Below are positions 41,343 through 51,028 of a DNA stretch of 64,000 nt, in pieces. The notes under the pieces were generated by a model that made no database searches, was not told the origin of the DNA, and was given only the letters and a program-made list of their open reading frames with translations. The position numbers and the translations under genes were made by a program. Origin of the DNA: Halodesulfurarchaeum sp. HSR-GB (GTDB taxonomy: Archaea; Halobacteriota; Halobacteria; Halobacteriales; Halobacteriaceae). The number at the start of each line of letters is the position of its first letter. Within the stretch, counting starts at the first letter, position 1. The DNA lies in contig NZ_JAVKGN010000001.1 of assembly GCF_031432215.1 (NCBI RefSeq), positions 744,001 through 808,000 on the forward strand. The letters run 5' to 3'.

Positions 41343-41888
41343 TCAGCGCTCCTCGGAGACGTCGTAGTCGTCCGGCCCCAGGTCGATCGTGTCACCCGAC
41401 GATCCGCCGTCGTTTGGGCTTGAACCAGTCGTCCAGGGGCCGGCCCCGTCCCCATCCGACCCGTCGGAGCCGGGGAAGCCGGCCGTGTAGACCCGGCCCG
41501 TCGCGAAGCCGCCCGTTCGGCTGTCGATCATCGGCGTGATGACATAGCGCTTGAGCACGATCCGGATGGGCACTCGCGAGAGCGGGAGCGCGAGGAGAAA
41601 GCCCACCGCGTCGGTAACCAGCCCCGGCGTGAGCAGGAAGGCCCCCGCAGCGATGAGCAACCCGCCATCGACGACCTGGTTGGTCGGCAACTCGCCCTCG
41701 GCCAACGAGCGCTGCATCCGACGGAGGGTGTGACGCCCCTCGGCTCTGACGAAGAGCATCCCTAAGAGGGCCGTGAGGACGACCAGCGCGACGGTCGGGG
41801 CCCAGCCGATCGTCCCGGCGACCACCACCAGGAGGGCGATGTCCGCGAGGGGGATCAGGAGCAGGCCAGCCAGGAGCAACCGCAACAT
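41343..41888 (-). CDS. fxsA: FxsA-family membrane protein
   Basis: The 181-aa protein has the FxsA pattern: an N-terminal helix pair (LLLAGLLLIPLADIALLVVVAGTIGW and TVALVVLTALLGMLFVRAEG), then the conserved ADGG-like turn (VVDGGLLIAAGAFLLTPGLVTDAVGFLL) and a basic motif RIVLKRYV. The C-terminal 50 residues are a Gly/Ser/Asp-rich cytoplasmic tail. In E. coli FxsA affects exclusion of phage T7; in archaea its function is unknown. It is transcribed toward the tRNA and is separated from mptA by 47 bases. Confidence 0.88.
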   Translation of the reverse strand: MLRLLLAGLLLIPLADIALLVVVAGTIGWAPTVALVVLTALLGMLFVRAEGRHTLRRMQRSLAEGELPTNQVVDGGLLIAAGAFLLTPGLVTDAVGFLLALPLSRVPIRIVLKRYVITPMIDSRTGGFATGRVYTAGFPGSDGSDGDGAGPWTTGSSPNDGGSSGDTIDLGPDDYDVSEER

Positions 41889-41935
41889 GACTCCGGATAG
41901 CGGCTTAAGAAGTATAACCCTTCGGCCCGGGCTGA

Positions 41936-42868
41936 CTACTCGCCGTTGACTTCCGCTCGCAACTCGTCCATCGTCGCGATCCGCTCGGCGTGGGCGTTGT
42001 GCTGATGAATCGACTCCTCGTTCTCCTGTTTCATCGTGATGACCGCCTGATCGTCGATCCCGTTACACTCCTCGACGACCTGCTCGGCCATCGAGCGGAC
42101 ACAGTCCTCGACGAACCGGGCGTTGGCGTGGGCGGCGTAGGTCATGTGGTCCTCGTCCGGGCGCTTTGCCATGTTGTAGATGCGGGCGCTCATGGCGTCC
42201 CGGGCGATCTCGACGAGATCGCGGAAGTCCACGTCCGGCTTGCCGGGGGACTCGACGGTGAGGGTCGCATGCCCCCGCTGGGAGTGCCCGGCCTGGGGCA
42301 CGCGACTGAGGAACTCCGTGACTTCTTCCTCTCCCACACCGAGGTCTTCGAGTTCGTCGCGGGCGCGCTCCTCGATCATGCCCTGTGAGCAGGGGCAGAC
42401 GGTCATCCCATCGACGCGGGCCCCGATCTCCTCGCGGGTTTCGGCGTCCTCGCTCGCGGTGGCACTGGCGATGAAGTCCACGCGGCTCTGGGTGGTTCGC
42501 CCGCTGGCGGGGGTCTCGTCGCGAATCATGTACTCTGCCTCCATCTGGACCATCGCCTTGGTGGTGTACTCGTGTTTCTGGAGGAGCCGCTCGGCGACTT
42601 CGCCACACATCTCTTCGACCTGGTAGACCGGTTCGCTGACCGCATCCTCCAGGGTCTCGTCGATGACCTCGAGGTTGCGGGACATGTCCAGTCCCTTGCG
42701 CTTGCGCGGCAGGTCCACGTACACCTCGAACTCCGCCATGAGAACGAGTGGCCGACCGCTGCCACGGTTGATCTCGACGAGCTTCTCGACGCCGGTGACC
42801 CCGACCCGCTCCAGTCCGACGGTGACGTCCGGCTCGGTTGCCTGCACGTCCGGGAGATCGTGACTCAT
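41936..42868 (-). CDS. mptA: GTP cyclohydrolase MptA (type IV)
   Basis: MptA makes 7,8-dihydroneopterin 2',3'-cyclic phosphate from GTP, the first step of archaeal pterin (folate or methanopterin-like) synthesis, using Fe(II). The 310-aa protein belongs to the FolE2/MptA family: [40 protein letters not shown] with metal-binding cysteine, [14 protein letters not shown] with histidines, and [26 protein letters not shown]. The ATG at 42866-42868 is preferred over an upstream in-frame start, as the family begins with MSHDLPDVQ. It lies 50 bases downstream of nadK. Confidence 0.94.
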   Translation of the reverse strand: MSHDLPDVQATEPDVTVGLERVGVTGVEKLVEINRGSGRPLVLMAEFEVYVDLPRKRKGLDMSRNLEVIDETLEDAVSEPVYQVEEMCGEVAERLLQKHEYTTKAMVQMEAEYMIRDETPASGRTTQSRVDFIASATASEDAETREEIGARVDGMTVCPCSQGMIEERARDELEDLGVGEEEVTEFLSRVPQAGHSQRGHATLTVESPGKPDVDFRDLVEIARDAMSARIYNMAKRPDEDHMTYAAHANARFVEDCVRSMAEQVVEECNGIDDQAVITMKQENEESIHQHNAHAERIATMDELRAEVNGE

Positions 42869-42918
42869 ACATCCCCCGGTTGGGGAGTCCCCACGTTTAC
42901 CCTTTCCATTGCGGCCGA

Positions 42919-43740
42919 TCACTCCAGCTTTCCGAGCGCCTCGAAGAACGCACTCCCCGGGCCCGCGACTTTCGCGGGCGCTGCCGCCGAAATTGCGACT
43001 GTGGTCGGCGGGCGAATCGTCCGGTGCTCGGATCCGTCACTGGAGACGACGGACTCCTCGGCCCCCGTGATCTCGATCTCGATGTCCGCGCCCTCGGGCA
43101 CTACGAGTGGTGGCATCGCACTGGCCCCGGACATAGTGGTCACGACAAAGGCGTCCATCCGGGGATGGACCAGCGGGCCCCCTTCACTCAGATTGTACGC
43201 GGTGCTTCCCGTCGGAGTGGCGACGAGAACGCCGTCACAGTGGGTCTCCTCGTAGTGAGACTCGTCGATGTGGACACTGGCCTCGATCCCGTCAGCGTGG
43301 CCCCGCCGTCGCCCTTGGACGAGGACCTCGTTGAGCGCGGGGGAAAGCGTCCAGTCCTCGCCTTCGAGCCGAACCCGGGGCACCTCCCGGTGGCGGATCG
43401 TGCCCGTCTCGCGATACTGGGCGACCTCCGTCTCGACGGCCTCGATGGCGTTTTCGGGGGCGACCGTGTTGAGAAAGCCGACTTCGCCCAGGTTGACGCC
43501 CAGGATCGGCGTTGAGCCGGCCCCACGGGCCGCATAGAGGAAGGTGCCGTCGCCCCCGATCGAGACCACGAGGTCACAGCGGTCCATGGCGTCGAGCGAG
43601 CAGGGCTCCCGGTCGAGTTTCTCGGCGGTGGCCTGGTCGGTCCGGACGGTGATCCCCTGTGTCTCCAGCCGCTCGATGACCGCCTCGGCCAGGTCGACGG
43701 CCCGTTCGTTTGCCCGTTGTGCGACGACGCCCACGATCAT
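42919..43740 (-). CDS. nadK: NAD kinase
   Basis: NadK phosphorylates NAD to NADP. The 273-aa protein has the GGDGT motif near residue 60 ([16 protein letters not shown]), the catalytic NE (ALNEVLVQ), and [19 protein letters not shown]. The upstream frame is open to 44115, but the ATG at 43738-43740 starts the family N-terminus [11 protein letters not shown]. It is divergent from the KaiC-like gene with 83 bases between start codons. Confidence 0.95.
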   Translation of the reverse strand: MIVGVVAQRANERAVDLAEAVIERLETQGITVRTDQATAEKLDREPCSLDAMDRCDLVVSIGGDGTFLYAARGAGSTPILGVNLGEVGFLNTVAPENAIEAVETEVAQYRETGTIRHREVPRVRLEGEDWTLSPALNEVLVQGRRRGHADGIEASVHIDESHYEETHCDGVLVATPTGSTAYNLSEGGPLVHPRMDAFVVTTMSGASAMPPLVVPEGADIEIEITGAEESVVSSDGSEHRTIRPPTTVAISAAAPAKVAGPGSAFFEALGKLE

Positions 43741-43823
43741 ACGGGGGCTGGGTGCCGGGCGTACAAAAAACGCTCTCCACGGGAAAGCTACTTGGGTCGA
43801 CCCGACGAACCCCAGGCAACTGG

Positions 43824-44936
43824 ATGGCCGAGGACACCGAGGAGGACTGGTTCGAACGGGCCCTCGCCGAGGAGCCCGAACCAGATGAGTCTGCGGGGGC
43901 TGATGAGACCGAGGAGCCCGAACCAGATGAGTCTGCGGGGGCTGATGAGACCGAGGAGCCCGAACCAGATGAGTCTGATACGGTCGAGTCAGAAGAGTCC
44001 GAACCCACGGAACCGGCGGGATCCGGAGCGCCGGATACGTCCGGGACAAATGAGTCCACGGAGCCATCTGCCGAGTCAGGCTCCGAAACCAGCGATTCGG
44101 CGGACGAGACACCAACCGAGGATACCTTCGGGGACGAGGCGGACGTGATCGACATCGACGTCTCCGAGACGGAGTCCTTTGGTTTCGACCTCGAGGAGGG
44201 GGCGGAGGACGGCCTCGACGAGGAGGAATACCACACGGACATCCCCCGCATCGGCGTGGGCATCGAGGGCCTGGACGCGATGATCCAGGAGGGCGTCCCC
44301 GAGCGCTCGCTCATGGCCGTCATCGGCGGGGCCGGCACCGGGAAGACCACCTTCGCGCTCCAGTTCCTCCAGGAGGCACTTCGAAACGACGGCAAGGCCG
44401 TGTTCATCACGCTGGAGGAAAACCGGGAACGGATCCTCCGCAGCGCCAGTCAGAAGGGCTGGGACTTCGAGGCGGCCGTCGAGGACGGGTCGCTTGCTGT
44501 TCTGGATCTGGACCCAGTCGATATGGCAAACAGCCTGACGAGCATCCGTAGCGAGCTCCCCCGGCTGGTCGGGGACTTCGAGGCCGACCGCCTGGTCCTG
44601 GATTCGGTCTCGCTTCTGGAGATGATGTACGACGACCAGGCGACCCGGCGCACGGAGATCTATGACTTCGCGAACGCGCTGAAGCGGGCCGGGGTCACCA
44701 CCCTCGTGACCAGCGAAGCGTCGGAGGATACGGCCTATGCCTCTCGATTCGGCATCATCGAGTATCTCACCGACGCGGTGTTCGTCCTGCAGTACGTCCG
44801 TCCGGAGGAATTCCAGGAGACTCGACTCGCCGTCGAGATCCAGAAGATCCGAGACGCGAATCACTCTCGGGAGAGCAAGCCCTACGAGCTTACGAGCGGC
44901 GGGATCGAGGTCTACCGGGACGCGACGATCTTCTGA
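43824..44936 (+). CDS. KaiC-like RecA-fold ATPase with acidic repeat N-terminus
   Basis: The 370-aa protein has one KaiC domain (about residues 140-370): [37 protein letters not shown] with Walker [10 protein letters not shown], and Walker [13 protein letters not shown]. Catalytic glutamates LEEN follow the Walker A strand. The first 135 residues are extremely acidic and contain an [14 protein letters not shown] repeat encoded by a perfect 42-base tandem repeat. Single-domain KaiC proteins are widespread in archaea, often regulatory. The start ATG 43824 is selected because the repeat-rich tail begins there. It is followed by a palindrome and the convergent radical SAM gene. Confidence 0.87.
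   Translation: MAEDTEEDWFERALAEEPEPDESAGADETEEPEPDESAGADETEEPEPDESDTVESEESEPTEPAGSGAPDTSGTNESTEPSAESGSETSDSADETPTEDTFGDEADVIDIDVSETESFGFDLEEGAEDGLDEEEYHTDIPRIGVGIEGLDAMIQEGVPERSLMAVIGGAGTGKTTFALQFLQEALRNDGKAVFITLEENRERILRSASQKGWDFEAAVEDGSLAVLDLDPVDMANSLTSIRSELPRLVGDFEADRLVLDSVSLLEMMYDDQATRRTEIYDFANALKRAGVTTLVTSEASEDTAYASRFGIIEYLTDAVFVLQYVRPEEFQETRLAVEIQKIRDANHSRESKPYELTSGGIEVYRDATIF
43869..43977 (+). repeat. 42-base tandem repeat inside the KaiC-like gene
   Basis: Two perfect 42-base copies (43869-43910, 43911-43952) are followed by a third, partial copy of about 25 bases. The reading frame stays open, giving repeated [14 protein letters not shown] units. The perfect identity suggests recent slippage. 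Confidence 0.9.
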
Positions 44937-44959
44937 GCTACAGAGAGCACAGGAGAGGG

Positions 44960-44979
44960 CCCACGACTTTAGTCGTGGG
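44960..44979. terminator. Perfect 9-base hairpin between convergent genes
   Basis: CCCACGACT-TT-AGTCGTGGG lies between the stops of the KaiC-like gene (44936) and the radical SAM gene (44986). It could end transcription from both sides, though archaeal termination normally needs only U-tracts. Similar palindromes occur at the ends of IS200/IS605-type elements, so it could also be a mobile-element relic. Confidence 0.45.
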
Positions 44980-44985
44980 AGGGGG

Positions 44986-45978
44986 TCAAAGCGGGGTCTT
45001 CTCGACGACCTGCTCGTCCCAGGTGGGATACTGCTCGATGATCGTGCCGCCCTCGATATCGCCCTCCTCGACCATCTCCTCTAAGAGCCACCAGGCGATC
45101 TCCACCTGCCCGTCGAGGACTTCGTAGTACTCCGGCGGAACGCCAAGTTCGTCCAGTCGGGCCGGCTCGGCTTCGGTCACGCCGTAGACGAGCGTGCCGT
45201 CGTCGGTGATCTCCTCGAACGGGCGGCTGACGTTCGGAGCCGTTCGCCGGAGGCGATTGCGATGCTGGGCGGCGTCTTTGAACGTGCTCGTACAGAAGTA
45301 CACCTTCGGGTGCGAGACGAGTTCGGCCAGGTCCTCCTCGCTTGCGCCCTCGACGGCGCTCATGTGGTCCGTGCGCCGGTCGTAGCCCTGTTCGTGCATC
45401 CGACGGTAGTTCCCCTGGCTCATCTCGAACTCGTTGACGTTCACGAAGTCGACCGCTCCCTCCTCGATGAACTCCAGGAACTCGGTCTCGGCCTCGATGC
45501 CCGGGATCTCGAAGGCCGGCGTGAGCCCCTCCTCGCGGGCGATGTAGAGGATCTCTTCCCAGAAGGTGCCATGGATGTTTCCCCAGAGGGCCACCGGCGG
45601 GTGGAACCGGATCTCGTCCAGGCCCGCCTCGGCGAGGGCCCGCATTATCTCCCGGTCGCCCGTGATGCCCGTATAGAGGTGGATGTGGTGGTCCGCCCCG
45701 AACTCGTCTTTCAGAAGCGAGATGTAGTGGGTCGTCCGCTCCATCGACTCCAGGGGTTCCCCGCCCGTGATCGAACTGCCCATGGCGTCCATCTTCCGTG
45801 CGGCTTCCAGGACGTCCTCGTCCGACTCGACGGGGCGCTCGTTCGCGAAGACCTGGTCGACGTTCTTGCGGTTCTCCCCGAGCGGGCAGTAAAAGCAGTC
45901 CCGGTGGTCACAGTAGCCGTGGACGAAAAGCACTAGCTTCCCACCGAGCGCACACTGCTCGCAACCCCGGGATATCAT
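44986..45978 (-). CDS. Radical SAM protein (COG2108-like), atypical cluster spacing
   Basis: The 330-aa protein begins with an extra CEQC pair (residues 6-9) and then GYCDHRDCFYCPLG, where the cysteines are spaced CX4CX2C instead of CX3CX2C. The SAM-binding SSITGGEPL follows, then LYTGITGDREIMRALAEAGLDEIRFHPP as in radical SAM barrels. The C-terminus contains VYFCTSTFKD. The upstream frame is ignored because the family N-terminus (MISRGCEQCALGGKLVLFVHG) begins at 45978. COG2108 proteins are uncharacterised; the substrate is unknown. Next to DUF373 on the other strand. Confidence 0.85.
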   Translation of the reverse strand: MISRGCEQCALGGKLVLFVHGYCDHRDCFYCPLGENRKNVDQVFANERPVESDEDVLEAARKMDAMGSSITGGEPLESMERTTHYISLLKDEFGADHHIHLYTGITGDREIMRALAEAGLDEIRFHPPVALWGNIHGTFWEEILYIAREEGLTPAFEIPGIEAETEFLEFIEEGAVDFVNVNEFEMSQGNYRRMHEQGYDRRTDHMSAVEGASEEDLAELVSHPKVYFCTSTFKDAAQHRNRLRRTAPNVSRPFEEITDDGTLVYGVTEAEPARLDELGVPPEYYEVLDGQVEIAWWLLEEMVEEGDIEGGTIIEQYPTWDEQVVEKTPL

Positions 45979-46069
45979 CGGCTGGATTTGGCCGTCGCGG
46001 TTCAAAAGCGGCCCGGTCGGGCGAGCCGGGCCGAAGACTCTTACCCCACCCCACCCGTATTTCCGCCCG

Positions 46070-47155
46070 ATGCTGCTGGTCCTGTGTGTGGACCTGGACG
46101 ACGACCTCGGTCGGAAGACCGGGATCCCGACGCCGGTCGTGGGTCGGAACGCGATCGAGCACGCCGCGGTGTCCCTGGCCGAGGCCGACCCCGAGGACAG
46201 CGACGTCAACGTGCTCTTCGAGGGGGTACACCTCCACGACAAGCTGGCCGGGGGCGACGAGCCGGTCGAAGTGGCCGCGGTGACGGGCGAGGAGCGCGGC
46301 GAAGTGGCCGCGAACCGGGCGGTGGGCCGCGAACTCGACGAGGTGCTCGCGACACTCCAGGCGGATGAGGCGGTCCGGGTGATCGTCGTGACCGACGGCG
46401 CCCAGGACGAGAGTGTGATTCCGGTCATCCGCTCGCGGGTGCAGATCGATTCCGTCCGGCGGGTCGTCGTCCGGCAGGCACAGGACCTCGAATCGATGTA
46501 CTACACGATCAAACAGGTCCTCGACGACCCGGAGACCCGCGGGACGATCCTCGTCCCGCTCGGCGTTTTACTCTTGATCTATCCGCTCGCGGTCCTGGCG
46601 GATATGGTCGGGCTCCCCGGCTCGGTCCTGGGGGTTGGATCGGGCGCGCTGGGCCTGTATGCCCTCGTTCGCGGGCTCGGTCTCGAAGACGCCATCGACG
46701 ACTGGGTCTCCCGCGCCCGCGAGAGCCTCTACACCGGCCGGGTGACGCTCATCACGTACATCGTGGCCGCAGCGCTGCTCGTCATCGGCGGGGTCGAGGG
46801 CATTGCCACCCTCGATTCGGTCCGGGTCGAGGCGGCCGTGGACGTGGGGACGATGCTCGCGGCGCTGTTCTACGGGGCGATCCGGTGGGTCGCGGCCGCG
46901 GCGCTCACGACCAGCTTCGGCCAGATAACTGATGAGTTCATCGCGGGGCGCTTTCGCTTTCGCTATCTCAACGCGCCGGTCTACATCCTCGCCATCGGGG
47001 CCATCCTCCACACGATGAGCGCCTTCTTCCTCGGTCGGGTCGCGCTGGCCACCCTGGCGGCAGTCCTCACGGTCGGCACGCTCCTGAGCGTGTTGAGTAC
47101 CCTTGCGATGGCCGTCGTCGAATCGGTCCGGGCGCGAAACGCGGCGGAGGCCTAG
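46070..47155 (+). CDS. DUF373 family membrane protein
   Basis: The 361-aa protein has a soluble N-terminal half (about 1-145) beginning MLLVLCVDLDDDLGRKTG, characteristic of DUF373, and about six membrane helices in the C-terminal half (first at 156-178). The family is nearly restricted to archaea and has no known function. The protein ends overlapping the prenyl synthase stop codon on the other strand by four bases. A TTACCCCACCCC box and AT-rich bases precede the ATG. Confidence 0.9.
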   Translation: MLLVLCVDLDDDLGRKTGIPTPVVGRNAIEHAAVSLAEADPEDSDVNVLFEGVHLHDKLAGGDEPVEVAAVTGEERGEVAANRAVGRELDEVLATLQADEAVRVIVVTDGAQDESVIPVIRSRVQIDSVRRVVVRQAQDLESMYYTIKQVLDDPETRGTILVPLGVLLLIYPLAVLADMVGLPGSVLGVGSGALGLYALVRGLGLEDAIDDWVSRARESLYTGRVTLITYIVAAALLVIGGVEGIATLDSVRVEAAVDVGTMLAALFYGAIRWVAAAALTTSFGQITDEFIAGRFRFRYLNAPVYILAIGAILHTMSAFFLGRVALATLAAVLTVGTLLSVLSTLAMAVVESVRARNAAEA

Positions 47156-48030
47156 CGGTCCCGATCGACCACGAACGTCGCGAGGTCTTCCAGATACTGG
47201 CGGGCCTCGCTGTCCTCGACTGCGACCCGGTCGAGTGCAGCGAGGGCGGCTTCTGACTCCATGCGGGCCCGCTCGGTCAGCGTCTCCGGGTCCTCGCCGG
47301 TCACTCTGACGATCGACGGACGGTCCATGGTGTCGTCCTGTCCGGTCGGCTTCCCCAGGTCCTCGGCGTCGGCCACCGAATCCAGCACGTCGTCCCGGAT
47401 CTGGAAGGCGATCCCCACCCGCTCGGCGTACTCGCCGAGGGCGTCGATCGTGGCCGCGTCGGCGTCGGCCGCGATCGCGCCGAGTTCCGCGGCCGTCCGG
47501 AAGAGTGCGCCCGTCTTTCGCCGGGCCAGTTCCATGTACTCGGATTCCGAACTCGGTTGGTCGACCAGTTCGACGGCCTCGCCCTCGCCGAGTTCCACCA
47601 GTGCCCGGGAGACCGACTCCAGGGCCCGGGAGTCCGCCGAAAAGAGTGCGAAGGCCTCCCCGAGCAGGCCGTCGCTCGCAACGATGGCCGGGCCGTGTCC
47701 GTAGGCCGCCCAGGCACTCTCGCTCCCGCGGCGAAGGGCGGACTGGTCGATGATGTCATCGACCACCAGCGACGCGTTGTGCACGAGTTCCACGCCCACC
47801 GCGAAATCGAGGGCCGTCTGGCCGTTCGGCCCCAGGGTTTCCGAATCGCTCGACCAGACCGACCCGCCGGCGGCTTCGCAGGCGAGCAGGGTTAGCGTCG
47901 GTCGCACCCGTTTCCCGCCCGCGAGCACCACGTGTGCGAGTTCGTCCTCGAGTTCAGTCGGTTCGACCGCCGCGACGACCTCGCGAAGCCGCTCCTCGAT
48001 GACGTCCCGGCGCGCCTCGACGTACTCCAT
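47152..48030 (-). CDS. Short-chain polyprenyl diphosphate synthase (likely GGPP/FPP synthase)
   Basis: It condenses isopentenyl diphosphate units into farnesyl or geranylgeranyl diphosphate for archaeal lipids and carotenoids. The 292-aa protein has the first Asp-rich motif VVDDIIDQS, GGKRVRP near the N-terminus, and the second Asp-rich motif QIRDDVLDSV. The residues before the first motif (VHNASLVVDD) lack bulky aromatic stoppers at -5, which usually favours C20 rather than C15; this is a weak inference. The next gene pair is etfBA. Confidence 0.92.
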   Translation of the reverse strand: MEYVEARRDVIEERLREVVAAVEPTELEDELAHVVLAGGKRVRPTLTLLACEAAGGSVWSSDSETLGPNGQTALDFAVGVELVHNASLVVDDIIDQSALRRGSESAWAAYGHGPAIVASDGLLGEAFALFSADSRALESVSRALVELGEGEAVELVDQPSSESEYMELARRKTGALFRTAAELGAIAADADAATIDALGEYAERVGIAFQIRDDVLDSVADAEDLGKPTGQDDTMDRPSIVRVTGEDPETLTERARMESEAALAALDRVAVEDSEARQYLEDLATFVVDRDR

Positions 48031-48083
48031 CTACCGAAGGGTTGGGGCTCTGGCTTTAATACCTGCCGGGAGCCCCACGCCGT

Positions 48084-49040
48084 TCACCGGAGCTGTTCGG
48101 TGAGTTCCGGGATCACGTCGAAGAGATCGCCCACGATCGCCTGGTCCGCGATGTCGAAGATCGGCGCGTGGGGATCGGTGTTGACGGCGATGATCGTGTC
48201 CGCGCCCTTGATCCCCGCCACGTGCTGGACGGCCCCCGAGATCCCGACGGCGAGATACACATCGGGGGAGACGGTCTTGCCGGACTGGCCGACCTGCCGG
48301 CTGGTGTCGAACCAGCCGTTGTCCACGAGCGGTCGGGACGCGGCGATGGTGGCATCCGTTACCGCCGCGAGGTCCTCGATCACCGAGAGGTTCTCCGCCT
48401 CGCCGATACCCCGCCCCACGCCGATCAAAAAGTCCGCGGCGGTCACGTCCACGTCGCCGGTTCCGGCCTCCTCGAAGCCCTCGACCCGCGAGCCGACCGC
48501 CGACTCGTCGAGTTCGAACTCGAAGTCCTCGACCGGAACCGAACCGACTCCCGTGGCCCGCGCCCACTCGCCGGGCCGCAGGGTCACCACACACGGGCGC
48601 TCGGTGATGGTAACCGTGGCATCGATCTTGGACTCATAGAGGCTGCGGGTAGTCTGGAGCCCCTCATCACTGACTTCCATGTCGATCACGTCGGTCACGA
48701 GGGGCAAATCCAGATCGACGGCGACCGCCGGCACGTAATCGAGGGCGTTGACGGTGTGGGGCGTGAGCACCACGGCGGGTTCGAGTGCCTCGTACAGCGC
48801 CCCAACTGCCTGGACGTAGACGTCGTGATTGAACTCGGCGCCGTCAGCGATCGTGTGGATCACGTCGACGCCGTCCCGGTCGAGCCGATCCGCGATCGCC
48901 TCGGCGTTCCCGCCGATGACGGCCACGTGGAGCTCCCCGTCCAGGTCGTCGGCCAGGTCCGCGCCGGCCCCGAGGAGTTCGAGACTAACGTCCCGGATCT
49001 CCCCGCGCCGGTGTTCGACGACCGCCAGTACGTCGCTCAT
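48084..49040 (-). CDS. etfA: Electron transfer flavoprotein alpha subunit
   Basis: EtfA with EtfB carries electrons from flavin dehydrogenases such as acyl-CoA dehydrogenases to the quinone pool. The 318-aa protein has the C-terminal FAD domain with RPLVDNGWFDTSRQVGQSGKTVSPDVYLAVGISGAVQH (arginine-serine-glycine region) and KGADTIIAVNTDPHAPIFDIADQAIVGD. It overlaps etfB by four bases. No dehydrogenase or ETF:quinone oxidoreductase gene is next to it, so the partner is elsewhere. Confidence 0.95.
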   Translation of the reverse strand: MSDVLAVVEHRRGEIRDVSLELLGAGADLADDLDGELHVAVIGGNAEAIADRLDRDGVDVIHTIADGAEFNHDVYVQAVGALYEALEPAVVLTPHTVNALDYVPAVAVDLDLPLVTDVIDMEVSDEGLQTTRSLYESKIDATVTITERPCVVTLRPGEWARATGVGSVPVEDFEFELDESAVGSRVEGFEEAGTGDVDVTAADFLIGVGRGIGEAENLSVIEDLAAVTDATIAASRPLVDNGWFDTSRQVGQSGKTVSPDVYLAVGISGAVQHVAGIKGADTIIAVNTDPHAPIFDIADQAIVGDLFDVIPELTEQLR

Positions 49041-49831
49041 TCCTGGACCACCCCCGCTTCGAGGAGGCGATCTGCGATCGCCGTCGCCTGTTCGGGTGGG
49101 TCCCCCTCCACGTACTCGGTGTCCCCGCGACTCGGCGGCTCTGTGAGTTCACCTCGTTCGAGGCGGGGTTCGAGCCGGTCGGCCCAGACGCCCAGCTCAG
49201 CGGGGCTCTGTACGTCGATCTCTTGGGCCTGGGCCTCCTGGAGTCCTCTGAGGCTGGCATACCGGGGATCGTTGATCCCGGTCTGGATGGTTAGCACCGC
49301 CGGCAGCGAGAGGGTCGTGATCTCCTCGATACCACCTTCGAGCTCCCGTCTGACCCGGACCGAGTCGGCCTCACGATCGAGCGTGAAGTCGTTGACAACC
49401 GCGCCCCACTGCCACCCGAGGGTGCGGGCCAGCGAGACACCGGTCGACCCGTAACCGTCGTCAGCCGCCTGGACGCCCGAGAGAACGAGGGTCGGTGCTT
49501 CGGCCTCGACGACGGGGGCCATGAGGGCCGCGCGGGTCGAGACGTCCTCCAGGGGGTCACCCCGCAGGTCATCATCCCAGATCCGGATCGCCCGATCGGC
49601 CCCCTTCGCGAGGGCCATCCGGATGGTGTCCGCCGAGCGCTCCGGCCCGATGGTCACGGTGACGACCTCTTCGGCGATCCCCTCCTCGCGCAGTGAGACG
49701 GCCGCCTCCAGGGCGTACTCGTCCCACTCGTTGAGGTCATACTCCAGGTAGCGGTCGGCGACCGCCCCGTCCTCGATCTCGAAGTTGTCCGCGACGGCTG
49801 CCACCTCGGCGAAGGTGACCAGAATCTTCAT
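49037..49831 (-). CDS. etfB: Electron transfer flavoprotein beta subunit
   Basis: The 264-aa protein has the family pattern MKILVTFAEVAAV, LNEWDEYALEAAVSLRE, AKGADRAIRIWDDDL and VLSGVQAADDGYGSTGVSLARTLGW. The start ATG at 49829-49831 is preferred over a GTG one codon earlier. It is the first gene of etfBA, 46 bases from the next gene upstream. Confidence 0.95.
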   Translation of the reverse strand: MKILVTFAEVAAVADNFEIEDGAVADRYLEYDLNEWDEYALEAAVSLREEGIAEEVVTVTIGPERSADTIRMALAKGADRAIRIWDDDLRGDPLEDVSTRAALMAPVVEAEAPTLVLSGVQAADDGYGSTGVSLARTLGWQWGAVVNDFTLDREADSVRVRRELEGGIEEITTLSLPAVLTIQTGINDPRYASLRGLQEAQAQEIDVQSPAELGVWADRLEPRLERGELTEPPSRGDTEYVEGDPPEQATAIADRLLEAGVVQE

Positions 49832-49877
49832 CACCTGGGACTTCTCCGCCCCTGCCGTAAATCCTTCTGAAACTGCG

Positions 49878-50906
49878 CTACTCTTCGGATTCCTCGGGCA
49901 GGGAGATCAGGTTCTCCCGCCCGATTCGGAGTTTTTCGATCCGCCCCGCTTCGGCCATCGCGGAGAGCAACTGGGAGACCTTGGCGTTCGACCACCGGGT
50001 CTCCTCGACGATTCGGGCCTGTTTCATCCGGCCGTCGTTCGCTTCGAGCAGCCGCTCGATTCGTTCCTCGTCGCTCAACAGGTCGGTGTCGACGGCCGCC
50101 GTGTCGGACGCGTCGGGCTGCTCGCCCGCCCCAGCAGTTGGCGGTTCGTCGGTCGGCGGGGTCGGCTCCTCGGATTCCTCCGGCGCCGCGGTCCCGATCC
50201 CCAGCCCGTTGAGATAGCCGTTTCGCCACCCCAGGAGGAGCAGGCCGCCGCCGACCACGGCTGCCGTCAGGCCCAGGGCCACCATCGGATCGAGGCCGAT
50301 GCCGGGGACCGTGACCGTCTCGAAGACGACCCCCGGCTCGCCCGTCTCGAACTGCTGGGGCCCGTTCCAGCACAGCGCGCCGTCCACGATGTCCGTGGAG
50401 GGGGTGGCCGTCTGGACCCGATAGCCGGAGGGCGGCTCGATAGTGAGGGTCTGGTCGGCCGCGAGGTCACCGAACCAGCCCCCGGCGAAGGCCGACTCGA
50501 CTGACACCTGCTTTTCGGTGACCACGGCGAAGTTCGTCCAGGTGAACGCGAGGGTGAGCGTCCCGGTGACGTTCTCGGACTCGGTCACCGAACTCGACCG
50601 ATCGACGGCCGTGATCTGCATGTCCCGATCCGTCTGTGCGGCCACCTGGTCGGCCGCGCTCCGGAAGGTATCCACGCTCGGGCCCGGCCCGGTGCCCGCC
50701 TCGAACTCGGACCGGAGCTGGTCGAAGGCCGCCCGGTCGGCGTCGGATTCGAGGGTGTAGCTCGTCGAGACCGTCCAGACGGCGTCACCCGTCTCCTGGA
50801 TCTCGACGGCGAAGGTCGTCTCCTGGTGGGTGGGAGTCGCCGCGGCTGGGGCGGCCACACCGAGCAGGAGGGCGAGGAGGACACCGACCAGGAGGGCCCG
50901 TCGCAT
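49878..50906 (-). CDS. Membrane-anchored HTH regulator (DUF7345-like)
   Basis: The 342-aa protein has a signal sequence (MRRALLVGVLLALLLGVAAPAAA), an external beta-rich domain (about 30-205), one membrane helix (about 212-232, MVALGLTAAVVGGGLLLLGW), a Pro/Glu/Thr-rich linker and a C-terminal winged helix (IERLLEANDGRMKQARIVEETRWSNAKVSQLLSAMAEAGRIEKL). The layout fits a one-component regulator that senses outside signals and binds DNA inside. It is divergent from a secreted protein gene. The start at 50906 gives the signal peptide directly. Confidence 0.85.
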   Translation of the reverse strand: MRRALLVGVLLALLLGVAAPAAATPTHQETTFAVEIQETGDAVWTVSTSYTLESDADRAAFDQLRSEFEAGTGPGPSVDTFRSAADQVAAQTDRDMQITAVDRSSSVTESENVTGTLTLAFTWTNFAVVTEKQVSVESAFAGGWFGDLAADQTLTIEPPSGYRVQTATPSTDIVDGALCWNGPQQFETGEPGVVFETVTVPGIGLDPMVALGLTAAVVGGGLLLLGWRNGYLNGLGIGTAAPEESEEPTPPTDEPPTAGAGEQPDASDTAAVDTDLLSDEERIERLLEANDGRMKQARIVEETRWSNAKVSQLLSAMAEAGRIEKLRIGRENLISLPEESEE

Positions 50907-51028
50907 CGTCTGGTTCTGGCCCGGGGACGGGCAAAGAACTTTCCATTGGTACGACGGCGATCGAAGTCGATCAACTCGCCGTCTGGCGCTCCGCATTGTT
51001 TTTGACGGCCGATGCCAAAGTGGGGCGT

